From the NCBI GenBank assembly GCA_930367215.1, contig OV884057.1:203597621-203661620 (forward strand): a stretch of DNA of 64,000 bases. Direction: 5' to 3'. Position 1 is the first letter of the stretch, and the number at the start of each line of letters is the position of its first letter. This stretch comes from Pollenia angustigena (Eukaryota; Arthropoda; Insecta; Diptera; Polleniidae). Shown one piece after another: positions 50,489 to 62,950 of this stretch. A program made the translations under genes and the position numbers. A model generated the notes under the pieces. It was not told where the DNA came from and ran no database searches. It saw only the letters and a program-made list of their open reading frames with translations.

Positions 50489-53415
50489 TTATAGTTGCAC
50501 TTTTTTAAAGCGTCCAAAAATAGACTGTGTGTGTTTTTTGTTGTTGTTCTTATATTTCACATAAAGAAGTGTTGCTTACGATCAAATAAAAAAATGCAAA
50601 AAGACGACAATAACGCGTTTATTATATTTTTGAAGAGTTGTCCAAATTTTTGTTGGTTAAATAAAAATCAAACAAAAATATTGTTTGAATCAGTAAAAAA
50701 ATTTCTAGAAATTAAAAAAATTTTCAAACAACCGTTTGTTTGAAAATAATTCGGCAATAGTTTTTTCTGTGTATACTTAATGAAATTAAATTAAAAAAAA
50801 AATTTGTCCTAAATTTGAATGTTCTTTATAGTTAAAAAAGTTTGAAATAACCAAAAGTTAAAAAAGTTCAATCTTAAACCTGAACTAAATTAAAAATTAG
50901 TTCAAGTTTCTGCGTTTTCACTGTATATAATGTTCGTGTATAATACCCCTATAACAACTCAAACCCAGTCCTTAAGACAGTTAACAGTATGTAAATATTA
51001 GAGGAACAAAACAAGAATATGATGCAGTGTTAGAATTCACACTGATTAATGTCATTATAGAAAAAAACAACTTTATTAATATTTATCTTCTATTATCAAC
51101 ACATTCAAATTTTACCTTAAAACACATTTCAAACTTATCTTATTTTTTATGAATACGGCAGCAAAAATTTTAAGATAAAATGCTTAAAAATAATAAAATT
51201 AAATATTTTCCACAACAGATTGTTGGATGAATTCTTGGGTTTGTTATCTTGTTGCATTTTTATATTTTAAAGAAATACTACGTATATGTATAAATTAATT
51301 TATTTTTTATAATAATAATAGGGTAATCAATTTTTCGGTTTCAAAATTAAAGTTAAATAAAACACACAAAACTATGAATTCGATTAAACTTTAATTTCAT
51401 TTTAATGCTTGGATTTTAGCATTACGTAAGAAACACAATGTCATTTAAGTGACTGTTTCTAGATTGATTGCAGAAGTCGATTCTTTTGAGGTAGTTTTCG
51501 AAGAATTTTTAGCACATTTCGGGCGGAATCTCGACGATAACTTGAGGAATGTTGGTTTTCAAACGCTCCAACGCGGAGTTTAAAAACCGATTATCGGCGT
51601 AGACACGGTCTATCGTTGCCCCACAAAAACAGTCAAACGGCGTCAAATCGTCAATCGGATGGTGTATATTTATAACCTAAATGTTTGTATCTAATTTTAA
51701 AGCTTTGGCTCTTGCCGTTCTCCAGATATACAGAAAAAAGTAATACAAATACAACAACCACAAGGGATTTTTTGGAAAAATTAGAGGCAGTCGTGGTTTT
51801 TTGGTCATATCTCAGCCATTGTTGGACCGATCTGGCTGAATTTCAATAGCAAGAAATGGTGGACTATATGTGACATAAATGTAAAACAACGTAGCCGCTA
51901 TCATGTCTGGAGTCTCCGGAAAACACATATCAAACGTAAGACGGACAGACGGACGGACGGATATCGTTAAATCAACTTCTCTCCTCATAAGGACCCAGAA
52001 TATATATACTTTATAGGGTCTAAGATCAATATTGTAGAAATTACAAACGGAATGACAAACTTATATATACCCTTTTCCACCTGTGGTGAAGGGTATAACA
52101 ACGAATGAAAAAGCAAAGCGTACACCGCAACAATTCTTGAAGGCATCTTGAAAACAAATTGCTTTAAAATTACATGCACCTTTCAGTTTTTGTGCTGACA
52201 AGCAGTATGTGTAAAAAACTTGAAAAAAAAATTTATGGAAAAATTACGAAAAATTTTAATGTAGGGTGCATAAATGAGATAATGCATCACGATTTTTGGC
52301 AAAAATTCGACTTGAGCCACCTCTAAACATCTTCCGAAAAATCTCAAAAATACTTTACCCTATAAGCTTTTAATTTAGGCTTGAGCACCCATCAAAAATT
52401 TTTTGGGACACACTAATGTAGATTTTACTAATTTCGGCAATTCCCCTAAAACTTGTTTGTCACAGCTTTATAAAGTTTTTACGGAAAAAATCATCTGTAG
52501 CAGGTTTTAAGAAAAAAAAAAATACAATTTTGTTTATAAATTTGAAATTGTAGTTTTTCTTCTTCTGATCCTGCTAAACGGAAACAAAAATGTAAATAAA
52601 AATTAAATCTAGAATTAAAAGCTATTAAAGCCAGTTATGGTTGGCTTTAGAAGTTTTCATCCTCTTTGGGAATTGAATAAAATAATGTAGAAATTTTCAA
52701 TTTGAAACAACTTTTTCAAAGTTTTACTGGCTGTCAATTTTTTTTTTGTATGAAGTTTGACATTAAGAATAGCTTTACCCCTAGTAAATTAACCTGGTAC
52801 TTATTATTATTTATAAGGGAGAGTTTTTATTATTTACCCATGTAATGTCAAATTAATTTATTTGATTTTTAACGCTTGTTTTAATTTTTCCATATTTTCT
52901 TTTGTTTGGCGTTATATGGGTTTTGAAATTGAGAACAAAATCTCTAATACTATATCTTGTACTTATTCTACCATGAGCTTGACCTACATCAGAAAGGGGA
53001 CTCTCTCATGATGCGGTCACCAGTATGAATTGTCCAGAATTTTAACACATACATACACAGAAAAAATTATTTTTCCAATTCAAACAAAAAATTTGTAGAA
53101 TCAAAAAATTTTTTGTCTGAAATCGGTCCTATAAACAAATTTGCATATTCAAACAATTTATTTGCATTTTGTTTATTGAAAAAAAAAACACTGATCTTTT
53201 CAAACAAATAATTTAACTGAATCAAACAAAAAGTTTACTGAAATTCATATACTCAATTTCAAAATAAAAAAAAAGTTTTTGCACAAACAATGATGCGCAC
53301 ACAAGTAAGCACTTTATGAGAAGAAGATGACGGCAGAGAGCAGAGTCGCCGGCTGGCTTTGAGACACATTTTTTTTTTGTTGGAATAATTTTTGAACGAA
53401 GTCTTGTTTTACTTA

Positions 53416-53711
53416 GAGGGAGTTTACACGGTGTCTATTCAGACATGTCTAACAAACACGTTTGTTTCGTTTGTAGGCGATCGGGGTAGAGAAGAAAGAG
53501 GGGTTGCCAAACAAACTTGAAATGAGTTTTCATGTTTGTTTATAAGAGTTTTCATGTTTTCAATTTGTATGTATGTGTATATTAGACTATTATACTTGAA
53601 AACAGACATGTTTGGAAAGACATCGTGAAAAGACAATAGGTTTCTGGAAGCATGTTCAAAAGATAATGTCAAAAACAGACATGTCTAAAAATACACCGTC
53701 TAAACTCCCTC
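53416..53711. mobile_element. 296-bp TTA-flanked MITE (array copy 3)
   Basis: Third copy of the GAGGGAGTTTACACGG element. Confidence 0.75.
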
Positions 53712-53831
53712 TTATACACACAACACAATGTTTTTCTTTATCACTCTCTGTTGCTGTATCCTTTCCTTTGCTAAAGAAGAAATGTAACCAAAAACGGCAG
53801 CAGACCGACTCGATATGTTTTTCGTCATCAT

Positions 53832-55579
53832 CAGCGTTACCGTTGGTGCCACTAAAGTGGCAAATTGCAACTTTTTCGACAGCTTGGATACTATTTGGCC
53901 ACTTTTACAAAATGCACCCAAATGTGGTACTTTTTGTTATTCTTGCCACTTTTTTGATACTTTTTACGTTAGGAAAATATACTTCTTTTCTTTCTGTTTT
54001 ATTATAACTCCCAGCTTTACTATAAGTAAAACTGTTTTAATATATGTATATGTATATGTAAGCAAGTTTATATGAAATTTATTTTCTTGTCATGCGTGGT
54101 AAGCTGAAAATCGGGTAAATAAACTTTCTATTAACCTGTTTCATTTATTATGAATAAGGGGGTAAAGATATCTCGCTGTTGCGTACCGAAAACTTTTCTA
54201 AAATTTGTGTAACTGACACTAAAAGTAAAATCTAAGTTTTTACCAAAAATTGTGTAATGAATTGAAAACAAGAATTGTTATAAAAAACAAAAAGCTCAAT
54301 ATATCGAAGTATTTAGACCCATTATTTATAGTGTCTAATGAAGATATAAACTATTTTGAATTAGTTTCACAGTTTAAGGGTATTAAAACTGACCCAGATG
54401 CATTTAAACATTAATTTAAACTTCTAGAGAGTAAAATAAATCACACGAATTATGAACACATTTTTAAAATTTCGAATGCTGAAGATTTTTTGCGTGAAAT
54501 TGGAACATTGAAAAGTAGATTTGATGAGTATGCCATTATATACAAACATATATTCAAACTTGTACAAATTGATCTCTCATATTTCTACATTGTCACACAG
54601 TAGTGCTTCTGCTGAGCGTGTTTTTACTAAGTTAGCTTTAATCAAAAATAAAGTAAGAAATAGGTTAAAAGTTAATACTTGCGAATCCATGCTTTTATCT
54701 TTAAATTTGTTAGATACTAGCCTTAAAGATTGGGTTCGAAGTTTCCAACAATTATTTGTAAAAAAATTTGTATGAAACTGACCATTAATAAATAACACAG
54801 GACGACATTGAAAAAGTTTGTTTAACCATTCATACTGATTCCTATATTTTTTGAAATATAGATACACCAATTATTTTAATTTCGGAAGAAGTTTTGTACC
54901 ACAATTAAGAACAAAATCCAGTTTTATAGTTTTGGTTTATAAACCTGATTACAAAAATTTTAAGCAATAATAGACGAAATTGGATACAAACCAAATATGT
55001 TTTAGTAAAGAAATTAAACAACTTGCACTTAAATTCAGTTTAATATAAAGTATTTGAAAAAGTGATATTTTCGTTTTTTTTGTTATTGGATTTATTTTTA
55101 TTATCCGATTATAGATTAGCTGTCAGGCCCACGGTGTCGACCAGAACATTTTCGCATATTTAAAAAAAACTAAAATTTGTTTTTGTTTTCAATACAAATA
55201 TACGAAAGAAATATTCTTGACGACATCGTGGGCCTGGGCCTACAACTTTTGTAATTAGATTGACTGTATAATAAAATTATGAAACTATAGAAATATTTAC
55301 AAAATATTTATTTTAGTTTTTACAACAAATAAGCAATTTATTTGTAAGTAAGTATGCATGTCTATCGTAATACGATCAATTGTATTTAGTGTATATAATT
55401 ATTATACAATGTTTTTTGTTATCTTTGTATACCATTTAAAATTATAAAAAATAGAAAAAAAACGTAAAAAATACATAATGTGGTGTACTGATTTTAAATT
55501 TATCCTCTTTTTGGTGCCACTTTTTTTGTAGATATCCCCTTTTTTTGGTACTTTTTTAAAATATCCGACGGTAACACTG
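53832..55579 (+). mobile_element. Decayed hAT element (array copy 3)
   Basis: Third copy, with GTCATCAT borders and the hATC remnant at 54521-54775. Confidence 0.85.
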
Positions 55580-55684
55580 GTCATCATTCTATTTTTGTAT
55601 TTGATGTATTTAACCAAACAGTTTTAAAAAATTGAATACGGGATTTTGTTTCTTGTAATGTTGTTTCTGCTATTGTTTTTCTTA

Positions 55685-56417
55685 AGGCTCAGTTAGGCGA
55701 ACGTTGCTGTACCGTATCTGTACTGTATCCATCAGCTGTTCGCTTTTTGTTATATGAAAACAAATACAAAAGCTTACCGAAATGCAATGTACCGTAGTTG
55801 CAACGTACCAATCTGTATAAAATAGAATTTCATGCCGTTGTTACGTGACATTTGTAAGACAGTGATGGGCGGCTTGTATGTTACATTGAATGCGGGTAAT
55901 TTTGCTCTCTTTTTTTGTACTTTTTTCAGTATATTTATGGAATTGCGAAAAAAACAACTTACAATACAACATATTTCCAAATATACATATGTTTAGATGT
56001 TTAAAGTAAACAAATGCACATACAATGGAAATGTGAAACATATAAAAGACTTTAAATGGTATCAAAACCTTGTTTGGTGTATGCACATTTACTATATATG
56101 TATGCTAAAAATTTATATTGTATGCTAAAATACAAATTTATTTATTGTAAATCAATAATATAAATATTAAAATTTTTTACATACACAAAATACTGTTTTA
56201 ATACCATTTATATTACGTGGTACCTTTTCTGCACAACGGTCACCATTTGAACATTTTTGATTCCCATCACTGTGTGTTTTGTTTTATGTATACTATTGCT
56301 TTTTGTTTATGTATGCGAAAACATATGACACATTTTTAAACGTTATATAAGTGCACCACATGCTTACAGTACGGTGCGGTACATTACGGGTACAGCAACG
56401 TTCGCCTAACTGAGCCT
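55685..56417. mobile_element. TTA-flanked DNA element (array copy 3)
   Basis: Third copy of the AGGCTCAGTTAGGCG element, sharing the AAGCT variant with copy 2. Confidence 0.75.
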
Positions 56418-57250
56418 TTATAGTTGCACTTTTTTAAAGCGTCCAAAAATAGACTGTGTGTGTTTTTTGTTGTTGTTCTTATATTTCACATAAAGAAGTG
56501 TTGCTTACGATCAAATAAAAAAATGCAAAAAGACGACAATAACGCGTTTATTATATTTTTGAAGAGTTGTCCAAATTTTTGTTGGTTAAATAAAAATCAA
56601 ACAAAAATATTGTTTGAATCAGTAAAAAAATTTCTAGAAATTAAAAAAATTTTCAAACAACCGTTTGTTTGAAAATAATTCGGCAATAGTTTTTTCTGTG
56701 TATACTTAATGAAATTAAATTAAAAAAAAAAATTTGTCCTAAATTTGAATGTTCTTTATAGTTAAAAAAGTTTGAAATAACCAAAAGTTAAAAAAGTTCA
56801 ATCTTAAACCTGAACTAAATTAAAAATTAGTTCAAGTTTCTGCGTTTTCACTGTATATAATGTTCGTGTATAATACCCCTATAACAACTCAAACCCAGTC
56901 CTTAAGACAGTTAACAGTATGTAAATATTAGAGGAACAAAACAAGAATATGATGCAGTGTTAGAATTCACACTGATTAATGTCATTATAGAAAAAAACAA
57001 CTTTATTAATATTTATCTTCTATTATCAACACATTCAAATTTTACCTTAAAACACATTTCAAACTTATCTTATTTTTTATGAATACGGCAGCAAAAATTT
57101 TAAGATAAAATGCTTAAAAATAATAAAATTAAATATTTTCCACAACAGATTGTTGGATGAATTCTTGGGTTTGTTATCTTGTTGCATTTTTATATTTTAA
57201 AGAAATACTACGTATATGTATAAATTAATTTATTTTTTATAATAATAATA

Positions 57251-58054
57251 GGGTAATCAATTTTTCGGTTTCAAAATTAAAGTTAAATAAAACACACAAA
57301 ACTATGAATTCGATTAAACTTTAATTTCATTTTAATGCTTGGATTTTAGCATTACGTAAGAAACACAATGTCATTTAAGTGACTGTTTCTAGATTGATTG
57401 CAGAAGTCGATTCTTTTGAGGTAGTTTTCGAAGAATTTTTAGCACATTTCGGGCGGAATCTCGACGATAACTTGAGGAATGTTGGTTTTCAAACGCTCCA
57501 ACGCGGAGTTTAAAAACCGATTATCGGCGTAGACACGGTCTATCGTTGCCCCACAAAAACAGTCAAACGGCGTCAAATCGCATATTCTTGGTGGCCAAAT
57601 GACGTCGTCAAAACGTGAAATTACTTTCGTCTTATTGAAAACAGGTATCGTCCAGTTTATAATCTTGAATTGTTGGGAAAATAGTGGGTTATCATACGGT
57701 CATAGCGCTGTGAGCCGTGGAATCGACAAATTCGGATTATCCGCCACACTTTCACTAACACAAGCGATATTTTCGGCAGTACGCACATTGCGATGATGCA
57801 TAGGCCTGACCACATCTGTAACGCTTCCAGTCTCTTCAAATTTCTTTATAATCTTGCCAATTCCTTGCACAGTAGATCGACTATGATGCTCGAAAAGTGT
57901 GCCATGTTTGAACCACCACTTTTACCTATTTTTAAACGTTGTTCGGTTGCTAAATTAAAAATTGTTTACTAAATAAATGACACCTCAGATGAAAGATATT
58001 AACCTGACAGCCTTGCCAGACCGGCAATTTTGAAACCACAAATGAATCACCCTG
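57251..58054 (-). pseudogene. Mariner-like element remnant with internal deletion
   Basis: The ends GGGTAATCAATTTTTCGGTT and, inverted, GGGTGATTCATTTGTGGTTT run into a common TTCAAAATT, with TA on both sides. On the minus strand the N-terminal part encodes EETGSVTDVVRPMHHRN, VRTAENIACVSESV and NLSIPRLTALS (helix-turn-helix region). The C-terminal part encodes WPPRICDLTPFDC and VYADN, then IPPEM before a stop. Most of the catalytic domain between them is missing. Stops and shifts make it inactive. The right breakpoint of the tandem array falls inside it at 57580. Confidence 0.7.
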
Positions 58055-59170
58055 TATATGTATGTATGTACTTAGTTAGGCCATCCAATTATATTCGCAC
58101 TTGCAACTGACATATAAATCTGAAATACATATGTATATTTTTTTGCAATTTTACTGACACATTTTTATTTTAACTTTATAATGAGGGTAATAAAACAATA
58201 ACATTATTTTTTTTTTTTTTTCTTATTTTGTAAAATAAATTTTGTTGATAACTGATATTATGCATGGTTTAATTTTGTGGTGATAAAAGATGAATAAACC
58301 TAAAAAGTGTTTTTTTTTTGTCTTTGGGTTTGATATTTGTTTTTGACTTTATTTCAGTTCGGGAGGAGGTTCTAGGCATCTAGAAGGCCGTAGAATTGAT
58401 AAGTGGTAACATTTCTGTGGGCTCGGAGGTCACTTTATCTGTAGTAACGAGAAAAGTCGATTTTTTACTTTAGGAAAGCACTTGTTAACTTTAAAGGTGG
58501 TTTTTTAAATTTTTTTCCTATTCTAAATTATCATAATTTCTCTTCGGTTAAAGTTTTTTTTAAGCTTTTATTCCTAATATTACAGATCGGAAGTAAACTT
58601 CAGTTTTTATATCCAATGATATTGCACATTAAATAAGATTAGTAGAATTACATTTTTGCCCTTAACTTAAATTTAGCTAAGTCAACTAAAGCAGTTTTTC
58701 CTATTTGACACAGATATATGTGAACAGTCAGGCGGTTCTTAGGGTCTTGATGGGCTGTTTTATAAGTTCCAAGTTAGTGGATGATTGTTGAAGAGCTGTA
58801 ACGGAAATATTTGGGGAGTATGCAATGTGGCTATGCTAGGAACCAGGTTACTGCAACATCACCAGTAATGACTGTCCTAGGCTACAGAACAGCACTCTGA
58901 GATGGCTGGGTAGTGTGTTCATAATATAACGGGATTTGTAATAAGCATGACCTGGCTACATAACAGGAAGCTGCGGACTGGATATATGCATGTAGGATTA
59001 TTGTGGATGGTAGGATTATTTTCTTAGTGGATCGATTTGGGGAGGGACCCACCTCCGGTCCAAACTTCAAGTTTTTAGCTTCAGGCGTTAAGGCTGTGCA
59101 ATTTTATATAAAAAATACAATTTTACAGGAGAGAGCTTTTTTATTTTATTTTATATAAATTTTGTATTAA
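58055..59170. other. Non-coding stretch of unknown origin
   Basis: No clear gene. Bases 58365-58410 follow a pyrimidine-rich tract ending TTTCAG and could encode 16 residues (SGGGSRHLEGRRIDKW) before a stop, but nothing confirms an exon. The GC-richer part at 58800-59075 (minus frame 59070-58882) shows no motif I recognise. Confidence 0.35.
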
Positions 59171-59199
59171 ATCTGTCGCTTACTTGAAATTTATTGTTG

Positions 59200-59266
59200 A
59201 TGGGATAAGCTATTCCTATGCATTTCACTGGTTGCTTAGGCCAGATCATCAGGAAACTTCATCCAT
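59200..59266 (-). ncRNA. Hammerhead ribozyme-like motif, unit 1
   Basis: On the minus strand: stem I strand ATGGATGAAGTTTC, core CTGATGA, stem II CTGG/CCAG, GAAA, stem III palindrome ATGCAT, cleavage base A, then GGAAT and ATCCCAT closing stem I. The short stem III suggests action as a dimer between adjacent units. Confidence 0.6.
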
Positions 59267-59668
59267 AAAGGTTTTAGACAAACTAAAGATATTAAACCAA
59301 ATAAAACTGTTAAACGTATAAGAATTATAGCAACAGTTCTACTTGTAACAATATCAAAGTTTAAACAAAACACATCAACAATAAACAACAGTGGGTTCAT
59401 CTCATCTTACATTTCCCCACTACAATTAGTTGAAATTCTCTCAACATTAATTGTAGTTGTAAGTAGGTTAAGAAAAACAAAATGAAAAAAACAACAACTT
59501 ACAAAAGATGTTGTCAATTAAGTGTTTTTTAGGCCGTGCACTGCCTGTTTATTATCAAAAAGTAATTTCAATTTTTGGGAATACAAAATTTTAATTTCAA
59601 AAGATTTTGTTATTCGTGCTTAATTCCCAGTTTTTATTATTGATAAAAACACTTGAAATTTATTGTTG

Positions 59669-59735
59669 ATGGGATAAGCTATTCCTATGCATTTCACTGG
59701 TTGCTTAGGCCAGATCATCAGGAAACTTCATCCAT
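59669..59735 (-). ncRNA. Hammerhead ribozyme-like motif, unit 2
   Basis: Identical to unit 1 and exactly 469 bases away, so cleavage at both sites of a transcript would release a 469-nt RNA. Confidence 0.6.
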
Positions 59736-60137
59736 AAAGGTTTTAGACAAACTAAAGATATTAAACCAAATAAAACTGTTAAACGTATAAGAATTATAGC
59801 AACAGTTCTACTTGTAACAATATCAAAGTTTAAACAAAACACATCAACAATAAACAACAGTGGGTTCATCTCATCTTACATTTCCCCACTACAATTAGTT
59901 GAAATTCTCTCAACATTAATTGTAGTTGTAAGTAGGTTAAGAAAAACAAAATGAAAAAAACAACAACTTACAAAAGATGTTGTCAATTAAGTGTTTTTTA
60001 GGCCGTGCACTGCCTGTTTATTATCAAAAAGTAATTTCAATTTTTGGGAATACAAAATTTTAATTTCAAAAGATTTTGTTATTCGTGCTTAATTCCCAGT
60101 TTTTATTATTGATAAAAACACTTGAAATTTATTGTTG

Positions 60138-60204
60138 ATGGGATAAGCTATTCCTATGCATTTCACTGGTTGCTTAGGCCAGATCATCAGGAAACTTCAT
60201 CCAT
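60138..60204 (-). ncRNA. Hammerhead ribozyme-like motif, unit 3 (truncated unit)
   Basis: Same motif at 469-base spacing. The unit is cut five bases beyond the motif, where the inverted part begins. Confidence 0.6.
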
Positions 60205-60568
60205 AAAGGAATTAAGCACGAATAACAAAATCTTTTGAAATTAAAATTTTGTATTCCCAAAAATTGAAATTACTTTTTGATAATAAACAGGCAGTGCACG
60301 GCCTAAAAAACACTTAATTGACAACATCTTTTGTAAGTTGTTGTTTTTTTCATTTTGTTTTTCTTAACCTACTTACAACTACAATTAATTTTGAGAGAAT
60401 TTCAACTAATTGTAGTGGGGAAATGTAAGATGAGATGAACCCACTGTTGTTTATTGTTGATGTGTTTTGTTTAAACTTTGATATTGTTACAAGTAGAACT
60501 GTTGCTATAATTCTTATACGTTTAACAGTTTTATTTGGTTTAATATCTTTAGTTTGTCTAAAACCTTT

Positions 60569-60635
60569 ATGGATGAAGTTTCCTGATGATCTGGCCTAAG
60601 CAACCAGTGAAATGCATAGGAATAGCTTATCCCAT
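60569..60635 (+). ncRNA. Hammerhead ribozyme-like motif, inverted unit
   Basis: Same motif in plus orientation: CTGATGA at 60583-60589, GAAA at 60609-60612, ATGCAT stem III, predicted cleavage after the following A. Confidence 0.6.
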
Positions 60636-61254
60636 CAACAATAAATTTCAAGTGTTTTTATCAATAATAAAAACTGGGAATTAAGCACGAATAACAAAAT
60701 CTTTTGAAATTAAAATTTTGTATTCCCAAAAATTGAAATTACTTTTTGATCTGTCGCTTACAATAAAATTCTTGCTATAAAATCGTAACGGTACCTTATG
60801 TGACATAAGAGATGAAGCAAGTGTTGCCAATAAACTCATTTATTAAAAAAAAAACGAAAATTGAAAATGTTGTCACCAGTGTTGCCAAAACTTGGTGACC
60901 AAAAATGGCGAAATTTACAGAAAAAATGGCTAAAAATGGGCTAAAAAATGGCTAAAAGCTTTTTTAAATAAAAACACATTAAAATTCAATAACAAAACAG
61001 AAATAATTAATTTAAAGTTGTTTACGATAAAATTGTGAGTTAAGATCAATTTGTTAAATAAGAATAAACGTAAATTAATATTAAAATAAATTAATATTAA
61101 AAATTAAATCATTGAAAAATTCGATGTCGTTATTGTTCATCTCATAGGAATCACTCATTAGTTTCAAATAATCATAAGCTTTAAATAATTTGAAGGTAAA
61201 TCGTAATCACGACAACATTTACCCAACCTTTTGAGTCCAGATCTACAATAAAAA

Positions 61255-61535
61255 ACAAGTAAGAAAGTATAGTCGGTTAAACCCGACTTTATGATACTCT
61301 ACACCACATTAGAACCTTAATTTTATCAAATAATCTCTAAATTGCGACCTGTACTTTGCGGACAAGGTTTACATGGACAGCCAGCCAGCCGGACAAACAT
61401 TGTTAATTCGACTCAGAAAGTGATTCTGAGTTAATCGGTATAAATTAAGGTGGGCTAAGGACCAATATTTTAAGGTGTTACAGACATCAGTACAAACGCA
61501 TAGTACCCTCTACACTATTGTGGTGGTGGTATAAA
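61255..61535 (-). repeat. DINE-like repeat, reversed copy
   Basis: AACAAGTAAGAAAGTATAGT, CGGTTAAACCCGAC, CAGCCAGCCAGCCGGAC and ACACTATTGTGGTGG are the reverse complement of the repeat at 36033-36753, shortened by loss of most internal units. Confidence 0.65.
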
Positions 61536-61620
61536 TATTGTATTGTTACGGTAAAAATATTTACCTAATTGATAAAATAGAATTAACGGTTGCTTAATGT
61601 AACCTATTTATCATATAACT

Positions 61621-61692
61621 TTCAACGATGTTTACTTGGCTAAACACCCTCTCTACTTCAGCATTAGACCATGGAAGTGAGAGCAACTTTAT
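61621..61692 (-). pseudogene. hATC domain fragment of a hAT transposase
   Basis: The minus strand encodes IKLLSLPWSNAEVERVFSQ and VNIVE, the third catalytic acid block (NAEVERVFSQ) of hAT transposases. The flanking sequence is interrupted by stops. This shows that the CAGTGTTGCCAA element once carried a transposase. Confidence 0.7.
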
Positions 61693-62121
61693 AGTCAATT
61701 TTAAAATTTCTAAAACAATTTTGTTACCGCCTGCATCCTTTTATTGAAATACTTGCAACCAGAAAGAAACAGCGATGTTTGTGTTGATCCATTTTTTAAA
61801 TTTAATAGTGGAATACTGTTCCTTTGTTTTGAAAGAAGTTTCAGTGTCATAGTTTATAGCGATTTTCAACATTTGTAAAAGTTGGATTAAAATTAAAGGC
61901 GTTTAAATTGTTCAAAATGTTTATTTTACTTTTATAAGTTTTTATAATAAAATAAAAATTATTCTTTTAAAAGAAAAACGGCAAAAAAATTTATGGCTAA
62001 ACAAGTTAAAAAATGGCTAAAAAAAAAATGGCTTATGGCTAAACTCATTTTTAAATGGCTAAACAGGGTGAAAATAGCTAAATCTAGCCACTAAATGGTT
62101 AAATTGGCAACACTGGTTATC

Positions 62122-62170
62122 GCTTACGTTTTTTTCGCGGTTAGGGCTCGATATATAAATAATATTGACG
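62122..62170. repeat. Solo end related to the 12.2/17.3 kb inverted repeat
   Basis: GCTTACGTTTTTTTCGCGGT followed by TAGGGCTCGATATATA resembles the right terminus at 17239-17277 (GGTTACGTTATTTTGGCGGT, TAAGGCTCGATATGTA). The adjoining hAT element may have inserted into such a repeat. Confidence 0.4.
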
Positions 62171-62304
62171 ATATATCGAAATTTTGTTTAACAAAAAATA
62201 GCATTTTGGTTATTAAATTAAGTATTTACTCAAATTAAATTTCAAAATTGTCGTATTGTATTTAAAGATTGTACACACCAAATTTTGTAGTACATACATA
62301 CGTA

Positions 62305-62811
62305 TGGGTGTTTCCACAGATAATCACCCCTTATAGCTCAAAAATGAAATTATTATTTTGAATTTATCTTTCCGCTAATATTGTACAAAATAAATGTATG
62401 TATCTGCCATTTTCCGAAAGATTAACTTTAATTTTCTTTATACAAACAAAAATATTCTTTTGGTAACAAATTTCTTTGGTTTGAAAATAAATCCGTTCCT
62501 TAAACAAAATATTTCAAAGAATTTAATCAGATATTTTACTTGACATATCCTGTGCAAAATTTTACAATACATACATGATGTTTGTTTCCGACATTTTAAA
62601 ACAGCACATTTATAAAGTAACGACCATTACCTTTTCAACGGTCAAAAAAAGTGTTGAAATTACATTTTTTATGAATTCTTTCGGTTGCTACCGTTGCTTG
62701 AACTTTCGTTAGTCCAAAATGAACCAATCCTCGTGGCATATTTGGGAAGGTTGGAATTTTATTTAAAAAATCTCCGAAAATCGGTAACGACCGTTACTTT
62801 GGAAACATCCA
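62305..62811. mobile_element. TA-flanked inverted-repeat element
   Basis: The left end TGGGTGTTTCCACAG and the right end, inverted, TGGATGTTTCCAAAG are bordered by TA (62303-62304, 62812-62813). The element is about 507 bp without coding, probably Tc1/mariner-type and non-autonomous. Confidence 0.5.
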
Positions 62812-62950
62812 TATCTAAATGAATTTCAAGAAATTTTATATATTTTATCTGAAAAATTCTATTTGAAAACTTTCAAAATTAATCAAATGAATCGCTTAAT
62901 TTTCGTCTTACCAAAGGTTTTTACGTATTTTTGTATGTACATCGGATAAT

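Larger units (their letters stand above)
45726..51656. repeat. Tandem array copy 2
   Basis: This is a 5931-bp repeat of the preceding unit. It shares several variants with copy 3 against copy 1, including the extra AAGCT near 49840, CATCATTCTATTTTTG and ACACATTTTTAAAC. The junctions on both sides carry the same TCAATC filler between AAATCG and GGATGG. Confidence 0.9.
51657..57580. repeat. Tandem array copy 3
   Basis: The third copy ends at AAATCG (57580), where the sequence continues into the rest of the mariner-like remnant instead of the filler and a new unit. This gives the original right-hand context of the duplicated segment. Confidence 0.9.
59184..60750. mobile_element. Insertion of hammerhead-bearing 469-bp units, direct and inverted
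   Basis: The insertion is bordered by ATCTGTCGCTTAC at 59171-59183 and 60749-60761 (11-13 bp duplication). From left to right it has two full minus-oriented units spaced exactly 469 bases apart (starting 59183 and 59652), a truncated third (60121-60209), then plus-oriented sequence of about 1.15 units. Each unit carries a hammerhead-like motif. Tandem and inverted long repeats with hammerheads and variable target duplications are typical of Penelope-like elements. No reverse transcriptase or GIY-YIG nuclease is present, so this is a non-coding member or the repeat part only. Confidence 0.75.
60877..62115 (-). mobile_element. Old hAT remnant with TGGCTAAA subterminal repeats
   Basis: The ends CAGTGTTGCCAAAACTTGG and, inverted, CAGTGTTGCCAATTTAACC are bordered by GTTGTCAC and GTTATCGC (6 of 8 match). 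Many AAATGGCTAAA words fill both subterminal regions (60900-60960, 61990-62100). A hATC fragment lies inside, and a DINE-like repeat has inserted at 61255-61535. It is related to the fragment at 23571. Confidence 0.7.

Noticed and set aside
58882..59070. 62-codon minus frame
   Set aside because: No motif, no start context and no homology recognised.
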